A stretch of 64,000 nt of DNA, from contig OZ026520.1 in NCBI GenBank assembly GCA_964019695.1, positions 30,724,120 to 30,788,119 of the forward strand, given 5' to 3'. The stretch's first letter is position 1; each line of letters begins with the position of its first letter. Positions 22,401-32,510 of the stretch are shown here, in pieces. The notes under the pieces are model-generated. The model made no database searches and was not told where the DNA came from. It worked only from the letters and a program-made list of their open reading frames with translations. Origin of the DNA: Loripinus fragilis. Its lineage: Eukaryota > Mollusca > Bivalvia > Lucinida > Lucinidae. Both the position numbers and the translations under genes were made by a program.

Positions 22401-25400
22401 TTGTATATAACACAAATGGAAACGAAATGGACCAAATGGTACGCAATGACATCGCATGTAATTGCATACCGATCGACGGAATTGCTTTTCGGTACGCACA
22501 CATTTAATTTTAATTGCTTTTTTGACAATTTTAATTGCGTATTTACGCAAATACGCTGCTTATCTAGGCTGCTGGGTAATTTTAATAAAATCTGCACATA
22601 CACAACCACGTGCGTTGTATTAACCTAGTAATCATGAAAGTCAATGATGGACTGTCCAGCGAGACAATTGTGCGTTTTTTTTTACAAGCACAATACTATT
22701 GACTACAGATTTTTGTGGGACAATACCCAGAGCGACTTTAAAGACCACGAACTTAATGCAGTGACATGGAACAATTTGTATTGTAAAGGTATTTCTGCTA
22801 TCTGAGAGGGAAATTAGTCCAAATTACACAGGCATTTTCATAGATTTCGTCCACGGATTCGGTTCATATGTGAAAGGTCAGCCGAAAACGAAACAATACA
22901 TTTCGGTGGCCGTTATGGTTTCGGTTCGGTTTCGGTTCGGATTCGGTGTATATGTGAAACAGCCCTTAAAGCGCCAAGAAAAAATGCATCTGAAAATGTC
23001 GACTGCTGAAGTCGTCTGCTGCAAATAATTTCCTAACATTACTGACAAATTAAGTATAGAAGCAAACAGCGAGCAGTCTGATCTGGGTCCACACTGTTTG
23101 CCATAGAGGCTTCTTAAACATTTCAGTAGACGAGAAAAGCAGACGACTTTTGTTGCGATTGGCGCTTTAAGGGTTAATAAAAAGTTATTGTTGCACCTTG
23201 TGTAAAGGTTTTATACAAATCAAGACCGTCACTGTTAAGGTAAATTCACAAATGTTTGTTAAGACATGTCTATGCTTTTCTTACCAATAATTTGTGTTTG
23301 TATTGATCTTAGAATGTTGTGTAAGAATAATAAAAATAAATGATAAAAAAGTCCTGTACATGTGACCTTCCACGTCCCACAAAGAGTTAAAGGAGTACTT
23401 CACAAAATGCCCTAAGTACCATTACCAAAATGACATCAGACAACCCTAGAATTATCTCTTTTCAGACTGGGTAATTTTTCATGATTTTTTTTCAAAATCA
23501 ACTTTTTCAAAAACTTGTTTCAAGAACTATATCAGAGTGCCAAACGGTTTGGATCCAGATCAGGACCGACCTGATCTGGGTCAAAACTTTTTGCAAAGGT
23601 TATCAGCAGACGATTAAAGTGACCACTAGTAAGAAAAGAGATAAAATGAAAATGCCCAAAGAGTAAAATTTAATAAGAAGCTCCACCAGTCAGAATTATT
23701 AGGCCTAAATTAAAATTTTATTTGTTTCCCCTTACCCGACCCACCCTGAAAAAAAGGCCCTACTCAAAGAATTTTATTTCAATTTTCAGTCAAGAGGGTT
23801 TTTTTAAATTTCATTGCAAACTAAGAGAATTGTTCAATGTAAACAGTGTTATCTTAGCAAATTGTGTATTTAATTATATTGCCTATAGTAGGACTATAAA
23901 GTAAAACCTGCCTAAAATGGCTATTCAAAGACATACACAACAAAGGTCGTTAAGACAGATGGGCGCTAAATGCAGGTCAAAAGTATTGCAGAATGCTCCC
24001 TGGGAGCATTCTGCAATACTTTTGACCTGCATTATGCGATAATTGGTCTTGAAAAAACAAACAATTTTTTGTATTTTTTTGAGTGGTCGCTTAAGACAGG
24101 TTTTACTGTATACAATTAAGTTTAATGGGTGTCCAATTTGAGAAGTTAAAAAAAATCTGACCGACCGACCCATACCGGTAAAACAGGGTAGGGTAAGGGG
24201 AAACAAAATATTTTTAAGGTTGGCCTTACAAGCTGGACAAAAATTCACCTTTTTCTAGATCAAACACCTCACAGGCATCTGAGAATCCTCTGTTCCCTGG
24301 TTGTATAAGACCCCCGAGACTCACGATATGTTTATCTGTAGCTGTGTAATTTGCAAACACCCTCTTCGATGGCACATCTGGTAATTTTCTCCATTTCTCA
24401 TCAAAAAAGTCAAACACTTCAAAGGCTAAGCATGGCAATTTCCCTTGTCGTCCTCCTAAATACACATACACATATATATGAGCCACGACATGAGATTTCC
24501 AACAATGTGAAAGGTGCGACCAGCAAAGCCTCAGATCAGCCTGCGCATACGTAAAGTCTGATCGGAGCCTATGCTTGTCGCTTGAATAATTTATGACTAT
24601 TAAGCTACTGACTGAACATAATTTGGAGTTTCTAAGCTTAAAAGAGGGCTGCACAGGCTCGTATGAGTCTACACTTGTCAAAACGCCACATTGTTGGAAA
24701 TCACATGTCACGGCACATATATGAGTCTTGTCAGGCTAAGATAATACAGAGATCACACCAACTACTGTTACAGTGTGAAGTAAATGAGATACCAATAAAT
24801 TTATTTTTTTTTATTCCTCTCCACTTTGTCATTTTATCTTAGTTTTATTCCCAAAATTAATAATTTGTGATTCATAATGATTTTTTAAACCAAGAGTCAA
24901 GAAAATATATGCCAGCACATGTGATTTTGATACTTATTGCAGCATTTCTTCAATGAAGAAGTCTCTAGTATAAAGGGCTAAGCCAACGGGACCAGAATTT
25001 CACTTCAGGTTACAAGTTAATGTTAATTAATAATTATTGGTCTATAACTATACAAATAATAAAATATATATATTACTACAAATGGTTTCCTACTTTCCTA
25101 TAAGATATGAGCCAAGATCTGATAAAAGGGACCTTCTGGCAATAAAATTCAAAAGTGAGATAATTACAGAGAAAGAAAGACCTAGCTGTTCTGAACAATT
25201 ACAGAAAATTTGAAGAGATAATCTTTACAAATAACAAATATATGAGCATTTAAACTCATATAGATGATGCGTTTTAAACATGATGTCACTTAACGTTGTT
25301 AATGGCGTTCTGACGTCAACACCATTGTGTCAACGTATGACGCTAATATAAAGACGCTAGGAGCAATATTTCAAGAATGCTCCATGTTTCTGTAAATTTG

Positions 25401-28400
25401 ATGTGTATGCAATTGCATAGACTGCACAAATAGCCCACATATGCACATCCCGTGTTTACAAAAGCATTTGAAATGAGGTACCCATTTTTAAAGGAAGTGT
25501 GTAGTCCATATGCACAGCTGTTGCCATGGCAAAATACATTATACGTATCACTTAATTTTATCAGAACTGTTTGCGCCTTTGATTGTATTACATGTTAGAA
25601 GCAATTTGACTGTATTGTAAGAACTTGCAAAATCTTGAAAATTTAGAAGATTTTTGAAATTTTGATTACACAAAAACTGCTAAAATGCCCCGAAGGACCC
25701 TTTTGTCAGATCGGCGCTCATATATGAAAAGAAATGAGACGGTTCTTTTAATTACCAACAACACATCTTTTTTTTATTTGATTCTTTACGTCTCCGTCAA
25801 CAATATTTTAGTTATGTGGGGACGGGTCTTCCTGGGTTGAATCGAATTAATGTGTCTTGCTCAAGGACACAAAATAGTGACGCTGGTGAGGCTCGACGCT
25901 GCAACCCCTTGATCTAGAGACAAGCACTCTACCACTGAGCCACTGCGCTCCCAAACAACACATCTTTTGCAAAGTAATACTATAAGGGAAATAATTCAGG
26001 AATATGTCTTACTGATCCTAATCCAATATGTCTAGAATTTAGTACAAACTTGAAGCTATCAGAGTCTGAGCTATCAAAATTTCACTGTACAGAGCAGTCC
26101 CTTTATAACACACCTCATTATAACATGGATTTGGATATAACATGGTCATGTTGTGGCTCTCATAGTTCTTTACCAAGGAATTTAATAAAGGAATTATAGG
26201 AAATGACCATGGTCATTTTCCTATAATTCCTTTGTAAAATTGTCCCTTTATATTACATTTCCCTTACACAGTCTGTTCCTATGGATCCCAGATATAGCCA
26301 TTGAATCTTTTGTTTTTGTTTGTTTTGTTGCTTTACGTCCAAAGTCAACAGCTATGGTCATTGCAGGACGGTCAGTTCACCTAACCACACTTTTTCCTGG
26401 GCAGGCTTGAACAAGCGGTTAACCAGTAATTCGTGCACATACTTTCGCTTGTAACTGACAACAACCCTTCTTGAATAAATCAGCGGAAGGGAGGAGAATG
26501 ACCGTAGAAATTATTTCATGATCAATCTCCACGAAAGTATTGGGACCGGACCTGGATCAAACTCGCGATCCCTGGATCTGCAGTCAATCACGCATCTGTA
26601 GCCAGACACGTTACCGACTGCGCTACGCGGCCCGGTGGCCACTGGTAAGGGGATCTAAATTTGGAGGAATTAATTTGGAAATGTGAAAACCTATCTTATA
26701 GTCTATACCGTACCTATAACATATAGTTTTTCATTAATCAGAAAAGAGAATGTGGCGTATCTAGGTGTAGGGATAGGTGGCAGGGCTTTCCATTTGTTGT
26801 CTTCTAGATCTATACTGCGGAAGAAGTCCCGAGGGTTTGTGTCTGTGGCCATTCCTCCCATCACCAATACACGATCATCTGAAACAAAAATGATTTTTTT
26901 CATAAACTTAAGAGCCAACATGATTTTCATGATTTCTACTGTGGTAGATAATCTACATTCTATGTTAGATAGACAAGGACAAACTGTCTCAGTGATAGAA
27001 ATGAAGTTTTCAGGTTACTTGAGTATAGTAGTAAATTTTCTAAAGTTTCAACCATTTGATGCCTGCCTAAAAGGCCTAAACAAACAGTGCAGACCCAGAT
27101 CAGACTGCTTCTGAAGAAGCAGACTGATCAGGGTCTTCCCTGTTTGCTATTCTGACAAACATTTTGTGAATCCAACTCTGATCACATACTTTTTTTTTAA
27201 GAACAGAAAGAGAAATGTGTTCAAAACTTTAGAACATTTACCACAAAGGGTTGTCAACTGTATTATTGACAGCCTGGTTTGAGATACAGGTTTCAATGCT
27301 GTAACAGGCAGCCAGATACGAGTGTGTGATCATTTTTATTTTTCTTGCTCCTCAACAAAAACAATGTTTTGTGTGTCATTGAGTCTATCCTTTTTAAGCA
27401 CCAAAAGATATTTCTAAACTAATGGGTAGAAACTTAACAAAATGTTATGCTCGAAAAGATTGCTTATAATCTGGACCAATGTGTAAAAAACAAAAACAAT
27501 GTTTTCAAAGTTGTATAAGAGGTTTTCTGTTTCTTAAGAGCCATATTTTGTGTACTCATTGGAACAGCCTCAAAGAGATGCGTTTCTTAAGTGCTCCATG
27601 TCCAAAGCATTGCCTTCATCCTGGCGCCACATTCTCAAACTCATTAATAAGTTAGTATATATTCTCTCAAGATGGTTGTTCCATTTGCCTTGGTGAAGTC
27701 CATTTTTAGTGGATTTCCCAAAACTGGTAGTCCATCAGCGTACAGTGCAATACGGTAAATGCCAACCAATGAGCACCAAATGAAGAAAAATATTTAAAAA
27801 AGTAACATTCTGGATGGTTTATTGCAAGCTGTAATTCTAGATCCATTACAAGAATGAGACAAGACAAACCAACAGAAATACCTGTGAGTCTACTGCCTAG
27901 CAAAGAATTAGATTAATATGTGCATCTGTCCAGACTGATCAAAGTCTTCCCGGATTATACAAAGAAAAAAGAATCTGACCTGACTGGGTTGATATACTTA
28001 CACAGGCTCAAATGTGTCTTACCTTGGAAGTTGTTCAGTAGATTCAATCATATAAGATTAAAGAATCTATCAACAGTCTGAGGATGGGAAAGAAAAATCT
28101 GTGATGATGATCACACTAGTAATGGATGCTTTTCCTTGCTCACCGTTTAATAACGCATTTACATATCTAAAATGAAGACCCCCAGAAGTTCCTAATATGC
28201 TGAGATGACACATAGCATGATGATGTCACTTTGTCATACCAATGACATCACTTGTCTTTCGTCGTGCGGCTATTTGATTTTTATCTTTCCCACGGGTTGG
28301 TTCGGGGTACAGGACTTTAGTTAAGAGTGCATAACAGAAAACTATTTTTTTTATTTCTCAACCAAAACATATGTTGTGGGTACTCAAAAGAACCGTCTCA

Positions 28401-31400
28401 ATGAAAGGGTTCTTCTGAGCACCCAAAACATATGCTATAAACTATGGGTAAGAAGATATTGAAAGTTTTAAGCTGAATATTTTTGTTTATCTAAACCTGT
28501 GGGGTATGTGAGATAGAATTATCACACATGGGTAAAACCAGCGGAAACCCCGATCTGGTGTTCAAGAATCAATGTTATAATCCGGGCCTCTTCAGGCACC
28601 CAGATAAGAATGCGCAACTAAAAATTAATTTCTTTATTTCTCAACAAAAATATATGTTGTGGGTACTCAAAAGAACCATCTCAATGAGACGGTTCTTTTG
28701 AGCACCCAATACACATACATGTTTAAACTGATTGATAAGTAAACTAGAGGACCTGAAGGTCCTGAGGCGCTCACCTGATCTCCTTAATAATATCAAAATA
28801 GGTCAAGTACAGCTTATAATGAAACAAATTTTGTTTTACCACATATTGGGGTTGCAGGCATTTTGGTCAAGTGACCTAAACAATCCGATGAATACTCCAT
28901 CAAACAGCCCAGTAATTTCTGAGGAAAAGATGTTTAGATAGGTATCTGACAGTCCAAATGAGTGGCCTTGGATAAAAGATCACAGGTCAGCTTGACATTT
29001 GGTACTTATATAAAACCAATGTCTCATTAGGTTAAACATTTCTTGCAAGTATTAGGATTTCAGCCTAAACAATTATAGAAAAATGAACATTTCAAGATTT
29101 TTCCCATATAAATGCATTAGGAATCAAATTTGACATTGCTATAAAGTAGGTCAAGGTCAACCTAGATTCATCATTTGTGCAAATTGGATAGGGCTTACAT
29201 CCTCAATGCTACATACCAAGTCCCAAGGCCATAGGGCTTTTGGTTCCAGAAAAGAAGATATTTAAAGGATTTTTACCATATATGGGCATGGTGGCCATCT
29301 CGGTCATGTGACCAGTGCAATTGGTATAAATTTTGGCTAACCTATCATAAGGAGTCTTCATATAAAATTTGAGTTCAATTAGTCTAATGGCTTCTGAGGA
29401 AACTATGTTTTAATATATAGATGGGACTCCAATATGAGCGACTTAGCTGAAAGGTCAAATGGTCAACCTTGACCTTTGAAACTTATTTATAGCCATTGTC
29501 TCATTAGGTTTAACATATCCAGTGAGAATAATGACTTTGGCTTCAACAGTAATCAAAAAATCAACTTTTCAAAAAAAATCCCATTTAAATGCATAAGGAA
29601 GCAAATTTGACCTTGACGTAAAGTAAGTCAAGGTCAACCTAGGCTCATCATTTGAACAAACTTGGTAGGCCCTACATCCCCAATGCTACATACCAAGTCC
29701 AAAGGTCATCCGCCTTCTGGTTCTGGAGTAGAAGATTTTTAAAGGGTTTTTACCATATATGGGCATGGGAATCATCTTGGTCATGTGACCAAAATATTTT
29801 GTATGAATTTTGGCTAACTTAGCATAAGGAGTCTTTACATGAAATTTGAGTTCAATTGGGCCAATGGTTTGTGAGAAAACTATGATTTAATATATAGATG
29901 GGACTCCAATATGAGCAACTTAGCTGAAAGGTCAAATGGTCAACCTTGACCTTTGGAACTTATTTATAGCCATTGTCTCATTAGGTTAAACATATCAAGT
30001 GAGAATATTGACTTTGGTTTCAACATTGTTCAACTTTTCAAAAAAATTCCCATTTAAATGCATTAGGAAGCAAATTTGACCTTGACGTTAAGTAGGTCAA
30101 GGTCAACCTAGGATCATCATTTGAACAAACTTGGTAGGCCCTACATCCCCAATGCTACATACCAAGTCCCAAGGTCATCGGCCTTCTGGTTCTGGAGAAG
30201 AAGATTTTTAAAGGTTTTTTACCATATATGGGCGTGGCGGCCATCTTGGTCATGTGACCAGGACCATTTGAACAAACTTTCGTTCCCGCGTCCTAAGGAG
30301 TCTCCATATGAAATTTGAGTTTAATTGGCCCAGTGGTTTCAGAGGAGAAGATGTTTGAAAATGTTGACGGACGGACGACGGACGGCTGACGGAGTGACTT
30401 GTATACTTTTAGCTCACCCATGAGCCTTCGGCTCAGGTGAGCTAATAATGGCAATTTCAAACTGAAAAAAAAATTTGCTTAACTGGCCCTATGCCTCTTT
30501 GCATGAAAACTTGTCTTTGAGGTTTGTGACGGGTAAGACTCAAACTAGCCTGCTCAGCTACTGAGACAAGCAATAATATTGAACTTTTGTGTGTTACAAG
30601 TTTAGACCTATGAGCATTTGCATGATAAAACCAACATCAGGACTCTATGCAGCCTGGACCTCCTCTTTTGGTGAACAGAGAAAGCTTTACGCTAGAGAAC
30701 TACTGTGATGGATGCAGTCTATGAGTGCACAAAATAGTGTACCTAGGCTGAGGCTAGCTGTTAAAAACGGTAATATTTTGGTCAATATTTCACTTTTGAA
30801 AATATACCCTTAATATACAGTCCTCGACTGCAATCACCATGCAATGACTGAACTGTTCGAGGACAATGGTTCTCTAGCATGAAGCTTGGGTCAGGGTTCA
30901 TAAACCATGATTTGGTGTTTCCTTCAATGATCAAAAGTAGTCTGAAGTGCATAAACTCTTTGTATAGGGGAAAACCTCAAATGAGTACCTTTACAAACAG
31001 TGAAGACCGAGATGAAATGCCGCAACATGCGGCATTTCATCAGGGTCTACGCTGTTGCTGTTTGTTAAGGTAAAAAAGATATCGAGACAAATAATGCAAT
31101 TTTTTTTCAAAATTACAACCCAACACCCCTAGATATATACAATAGACCATCCTGAGTTTACTGTATCATATCCGGTGGAAGAACTCATCAGAATACAAAG
31201 GGTTACTATTTTGTACATGTATAATGCAGCAAAGGTAGAAAGCAGACCATTTTTGAGGGCAAAAATTCATTGGCAGGATTGACCCTTTGTATACTAATAG
31301 ATTCTTCCTTCTGGTTTAATACAATAAACTTGGGGTGGTCCACTGTACATATCAAGGGGTGTCAGGTTATAATTTAAAAAAAAAATGAGCATTCATTTGT

Positions 31401-31943
31401 ATGAAGATCTGTTTTGCCTTTACAGTATAGACTCTGAAGAAATGCAGCATTATGCTGCATTTCCTCTGGGTCTTCACTGTTAGCAAAAGTACTTGTTTAT
31501 GGGTTTCCCATATATGAAGGACTAAGGTACCAAAACCTACCCTTTACAACCGATGAGATTCCAAGGAGGCCTTCAGGCAAGTCTTGTAGCTGCTTCCATT
31601 TCTTTTCTTTGATATCATACACCTCTACTGCACTGACAGGCTGCTGCACATCGCCAACACCGCCCACAGCAACAATTTTGTCCCCCACCACCCCTACAGC
31701 AGGGGCTGCGCGTTTCGTCGGCATACTCTGTAATGTCTGCCACTTCTTCTTGTTATAATCAAAACATTCAAAACTATCTACTGGCTGTCCCATCTGATCG
31801 CAGCCACCCACCACATAGATGTTGTCATTGTGAAGCACAGGGCTGGAGAACACGCGGGGATACACCATCTTTCTTAATGAGTCTGCTATGAAGGTACCAC
31901 CTTCTGCAGCGGATACACTTGAGCCGCCCTCAGCTGTAGCCAT
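19200..31943 (-). CDS. KLHDC8B: Kelch domain-containing protein 8 (KLHDC8A/8B-like), complete five-exon coding region
   Basis: Coding exons, in gene order, are 31943-31541, 26878-26714, 24455-24249, 20723-20631 and 19468-19200. All have AG/GT borders and every junction splits a codon after its first base. They total 1137 nt, a 378-residue protein ending in TGA at 19202-19200. Gly-Gly pairs fall near residues 46, 94, 142, 190, 237, 287 and 335, a ~48-residue period, each followed by an acidic/hydrophobic strand and Trp (for example W68, W116), so this is a seven-blade kelch beta-propeller without BTB or BACK domains. Stretches such as YVIGGRQGKLP, VSLGGLIQPG and AAGGLGNQ match vertebrate KLHDC8A/8B as I recall them. 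Those proteins are about 350 residues; this one has an extra charged C-terminal tail. The family is cytoplasmic with no enzymatic motif; KLHDC8B has been linked to cytokinesis. One ortholog of the A/B pair is inferred, so the A versus B letter is arbitrary. Confidence 0.93.
19520..19848 (-). mobile_element. tRNA-derived SINE, type D, in KLHDC8 intron 4
   Basis: Same family, flanked by the 13-bp target duplication TATATTAGTGACT (19507-19519 and 19849-19861). It landed between KLHDC8 exon 5 and a truncated duplicate of that exon's 5' end (19874-19908), so the exon-end duplication probably predates it. Confidence 0.88.
19874..19912 (-). pseudogene. Truncated duplicate of KLHDC8 exon 5 (5' end plus acceptor)
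   Basis: Matches exon 5 bases 19434-19468 and its acceptor (TTTCAG retained). It would encode KPLESVEI as in the true exon. The match continues into flanking intron (ATACCATAAAA), so this is a local tandem duplication of about 100 bp, later split by the type D SINE. Confidence 0.75.
19990..20199. mobile_element. Miniature mariner-like foldback, type H (copy 1)
   Basis: Ends TACAGTAAAAACTGTGTAAA and TTTTTACACAGGTTTTACTGTA; central palindrome GTATTGCAGAAT...ATTCTGCAATA. TA target and CAGTAAAACC ends are typical of Tc1/mariner-derived miniature elements (inference). Lies in KLHDC8 intron 4. Confidence 0.75.
20199..20337 (-). mobile_element. Type B element, partial
   Basis: TTGGGTGCTGGAAAGAACCA ... 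CTTATCTGAAGGCCTG; the central palindrome is partly deleted. Directly abuts the type H copy. Confidence 0.65.
20631..20723 (-). CDS. KLHDC8B: KLHDC8-like coding exon 4
   Basis: A short 93-nt exon too small to stand out as an open frame. It is bounded by TTTTTTCAG (AG at 20725-20724) and ATTAG|GTAAGC (GT at 20630-20629). With split codons at both ends it encodes ETWKIGKHIPTKRGDFAVG and then GKVIAAGGLG, the sixth kelch blade. Frame and content fit exons 3 and 5 exactly; RGDF/RADF followed by VVG or AVG and a GGLGNQ junction are typical of KLHDC8. Confidence 0.92.
20799..20955 (+). mobile_element. Type B element
   Basis: AGCCTTTAGTTAAGAGTGTG start, GTGGGTACTCAAAAGAACTG core, CTTATCTAAACCTATG end; about 75 bp upstream (in transcription sense) of KLHDC8 exon 4. 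Confidence 0.72.
21113..21320. mobile_element. Type H foldback (copy 2)
   Basis: ACAGTAAAACCTGTGTAAAA at left, TTTTACACAGATTTTACTAT at right, central AGTATTGCAGAATGCTCC and its inverse. KLHDC8 intron 3. Confidence 0.8.
21321..21820. repeat. Loose tandem repeats, ~130 bp period
   Basis: Repeated words GAGGTGGACAT, AAATATTTTCA, GAGATATGGAG and TGACCTTTGACCT at 21000-21790 indicate a decayed tandem array within intron 3. Confidence 0.55.
21821..23177. mobile_element. Type G element (copy 2) split by a 1.13-kb TTAA foldback
   Basis: The outer element starts TTAACCCTTAA (21821) and ends GGCGCTTTAAGGGTTAA (23177). At its internal TTAA a foldback (21832-22965) is inserted, with TTAA duplicated at 21828-21831 and 22966-22969. 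Confidence 0.75.
21832..22965. mobile_element. TTAA-flanked foldback with ACCGAA-rich ends
   Basis: Ends GGCCATTTCACATATACACC and the inverse of GGGCTGTTTCACATATACAC, followed by arrays of ACCGAA / TTCGGT. TTAA target duplications suggest piggyBac-type mobilisation (inference). The plus-strand open frame 21899-22246 lies inside and resembles nothing I know. Confidence 0.75.
23699..24227. mobile_element. Inverted-repeat element carrying a nested type H foldback
   Basis: Ends TTGTTTCCCCTTACCCGACC (left, 23718) and its inverse (GGGTAGGGTAAGGGGAAACA, 24187), with GGCCTAA/TTGGCCTTA termini. The type H copy at 23900-24113 sits inside. The right end is ~20 bp from the KLHDC8 exon 3 donor. Confidence 0.72.
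23900..24113. mobile_element. Type H foldback (copy 3), nested
   Basis: AGTAAAACCTGCCTAAAATG ... AGACAGGTTTTACTGTA with a central 19-bp-arm palindrome AGTATTGCAGAATGCTCCC / inverse. Confidence 0.8.
24249..24455 (-). CDS. KLHDC8B: KLHDC8-like coding exon 3
   Basis: Acceptor TATTTAG at 24457-24456; donor AAAAAG|GTGAAT at 24248-24247; 207 nt, phase 1 at both ends. It completes Gly190 and encodes GRQGKLP, the conserved family signature after blade four's GG, then blade five (VSLGGLIQPG) and FDLEK. Mobile-element ends lie about 23 bp upstream (24479) and about 20 bp downstream (24227), so little original intron sequence remains around the splice sites. Confidence 0.93.
24479..24714 (+). mobile_element. 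Type A element 23 bp from KLHDC8 exon 3 acceptor
   Basis: TGAGCCACGACATGAGATTT start, CACATGTCACGGC end, with ACATATAT on both sides (left ends about 24479; right 24715-24722), an apparent 8-bp target duplication. Confidence 0.82.
24725..25105. other. Intronic stretch without recognisable features
   Basis: AT-rich part of KLHDC8 intron 2. Confidence 0.5.
25106..25722 (+). mobile_element. Type I element (copy 2), KLHDC8 intron 2
   Basis: TGAGCCAAGATCTGATAAAA ... TTGTCAGATCGGCGCTCA; about 90% similar to 6022-6638 by eye across the whole length. Confidence 0.82.
25772..25953 (-). mobile_element. tRNA-derived SINE, type C, in KLHDC8 intron 2
   Basis: Same family as the AASS copy. Flanked by a clean 15-bp target duplication AACAACACATCTTTT (25757-25771 and 25954-25968). 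It split an older type B miniature element, whose GAGACGGTTCTTTT core lies just to the left. The long intact duplication suggests a fairly recent insertion. Confidence 0.88.
26187..26233. repeat. 47-bp palindrome centred on CCATGG
   Basis: AAAGGAATTATAGGAAATGA-CCATGG-inverse, arms near perfect; surrounding AGTCCCTTTATAACA / TGTCCCTTTATATTACA suggests a larger decayed foldback (26090-26270). Confidence 0.8.
26308..26634 (-). mobile_element. tRNA-derived SINE, type D, in KLHDC8 intron 2
   Basis: Third copy. Its minus-strand head GGGCCGCGTAGCGCAGTCG is the best preserved of the three and supports derivation from a tRNA; B-box-like GCGAGTTTGATCC. It lies about 80 bp left of exon 2. Confidence 0.82.
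26714..26878 (-). CDS. KLHDC8B: KLHDC8-like coding exon 2
   Basis: Acceptor TTTCAG at 26880-26879 and donor TATAG|GTACGG at 26713-26712 bound a 165-nt exon. It starts with the last two bases of Asp135 and ends with the first base of Gly190. It encodes the third kelch blade (VLVMGG near residue 138, NKWKAL near 162) and the strand leading into the fourth (LYVIG). An open frame on the plus strand across the same stretch is antisense shadow. Confidence 0.92.
27084..27150. repeat. Type E hairpin in KLHDC8 intron 1
   Basis: GCAGACCCAGATCAGACTGC-TTCTGAA-GCAGACTGATCAGGGTC with AAACAGT/CTGTTTG ends. Confidence 0.75.
27155..28305. other. Intronic stretch, nothing recognised
   Basis: Mostly unique-looking AT-rich sequence in KLHDC8 intron 1, with decayed type B fragments near 27330-27620. 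Confidence 0.45.
28309..28503 (+). mobile_element. Type B element
   Basis: GGACTTTAGTTAAGAGTGCA start, ACTCAAAAGAACCGTCTCAA core, TTGTTTATCTAAACCTGT end. Confidence 0.75.
28585..28742 (+). mobile_element. Type B element
   Basis: AGGCACCCAGATAAGAATGC start, near-perfect palindrome GGGTACTCAAAAGAACCATC / inverse, running up to the next tandem-array element. Confidence 0.75.
28743..30447 (+). mobile_element. Tandem-array element, ~475-bp units, with ACGG tract and terminal hairpin
   Basis: Starts near a hairpin AGGACCTGAAGGTCCT. About 3.5 units (GGGCATGGTGGCCATCTYGG at ~29285, 29760, 30230) follow, then a GACGGACGGACGACGGACGG tract and a terminal hairpin TGAGCCTTCGGCTCA followed by GGTGAGCTAA. 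The CTAA end after a hairpin is Helitron-like; the overall plan matches bivalve pearl-type non-autonomous elements (inference). Located in KLHDC8 intron 1. Confidence 0.72.
30448..30990. other. Intronic stretch without recognised element
   Basis: KLHDC8 intron 1; GAAAACTTGTCTTTGAGG recalls decayed type A-related sequence. No exon seen. Confidence 0.45.
30994..31492. mobile_element. Composite foldback with hairpin ends, 48 bp from KLHDC8 exon 1 donor
   Basis: Two outer hairpins (GAAATGCCGCAACATGCGGC near 31015 and GAAATGCAGCATTATGCTGC near 31439). Between them are inverted copies of CAAAATTACAACCCAACACC / inverse (31111, 31358). A related unit lies at 32398-32510 and near 54530-54680. Confidence 0.65.
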
Positions 31944-31953
31944 TTTCAATGAC
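31541..31953 (-). CDS. KLHDC8B: KLHDC8-like coding exon 1 (start codon at 31943-31941)
   Basis: On the minus strand a pyrimidine-rich acceptor ending in CCAG at 31954 precedes ten untranslated bases and then GAAAATGG, a good animal start context (A at -3, G at +4). At least one untranslated exon must therefore lie further upstream (higher coordinates). The exon encodes residues 1-134: a Ser/Ala/Gly-rich leader of about 30 residues, then two kelch blades with GG at 46-47 and 94-95. The donor is AAAGG|GTAGGT at 31540-31539, phase 1. A truncated copy of its 5' part lies about 350 bp upstream (32206-32305). Confidence 0.92.
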
Positions 31954-32044
31954 CTGGAAAAAAGTACATTGTACAAAAACTCATCATCATCACCTTCATC
32001 ATCATCATATTTGTCGTCATTGTCAACATCACCAACATCATCAG

Positions 32045-32205
32045 AGTGGGTATTGCAAAACTATTTTCTTTAATTCTCATCCAAAACATATGCTGTGGGT
32101 ACTCAAAAGAGCCGTCTCAATGAGAAGGTCCTTTTGAGCACACAAAACACATGTTTAAATAGATTGGTAAGGAAATAATTACAATTTACACTCATAAAAT
32201 GGCGG
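32045..32205 (+). mobile_element. Type B element between KLHDC8 exon 1 and its duplicate
   Basis: GCTGTGGGTACTCAAAAGAG and CCTTTTGAGCACACAAAACA; its right part ends exactly where similarity of the truncated exon copy begins. The (CAT)n-rich stretch 31981-32042 lies to its left. Confidence 0.68.
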
Positions 32206-32305
32206 GAATACACAATCTTTCTAAGTGAGTCTGCAATGAAGGTATCACCATCTGCAGTGAATACAGATGAGCCACCCTCAGCTGAAGCCATCTTCAATGA
32301 CCTGT
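32206..32305 (-). pseudogene. Truncated duplicate of KLHDC8 exon 1 (5' end)
   Basis: About 100 bp aligned to 31853-31955 at roughly 85% identity with no frame-breaking indel. It keeps an acceptor-like CTAACAG, an ATG at 32291 and a frame MASAEGGSSV...DTFIADSLRKIVYSR matching exon 1 residues 1-30 with about seven replacements. Similarity stops abruptly where a type B element begins (32205), so no kelch blade is present. Confidence 0.8.
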
Positions 32306-32310
32306 TAGTA

Positions 32311-32510
32311 GAGTACAGTAATACCTGTGTAAAATGGCCATACTCAAACAGACCAAATATTGGTTTTCAAGAACTTTTAATGCAGGTCAAAAAATTGCAA
32401 CATGCGGCATTTCATCAGGGTCTTACGCTGTTTGTTAAGGTAAAAGATATTCAGACAAATAATGCAATATTTTTGTTCAAAATTACAACCTGACACCCCT
32501 AGATATGTAT
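32311..32510. repeat. Chimaera of type H fragment and composite-foldback fragment
   Basis: CAGTAATACCTGTGTAAAAT (type H left end) to 32395 joins GCAACATGCGGCATTTCATC and CAGACAAATAATGCAATA (as at 31028-31138). Confidence 0.6.

Noticed and set aside
26683..27114. 143-codon plus-strand frame
   Set aside because: Antisense to KLHDC8 exon 2, then into a type E hairpin.
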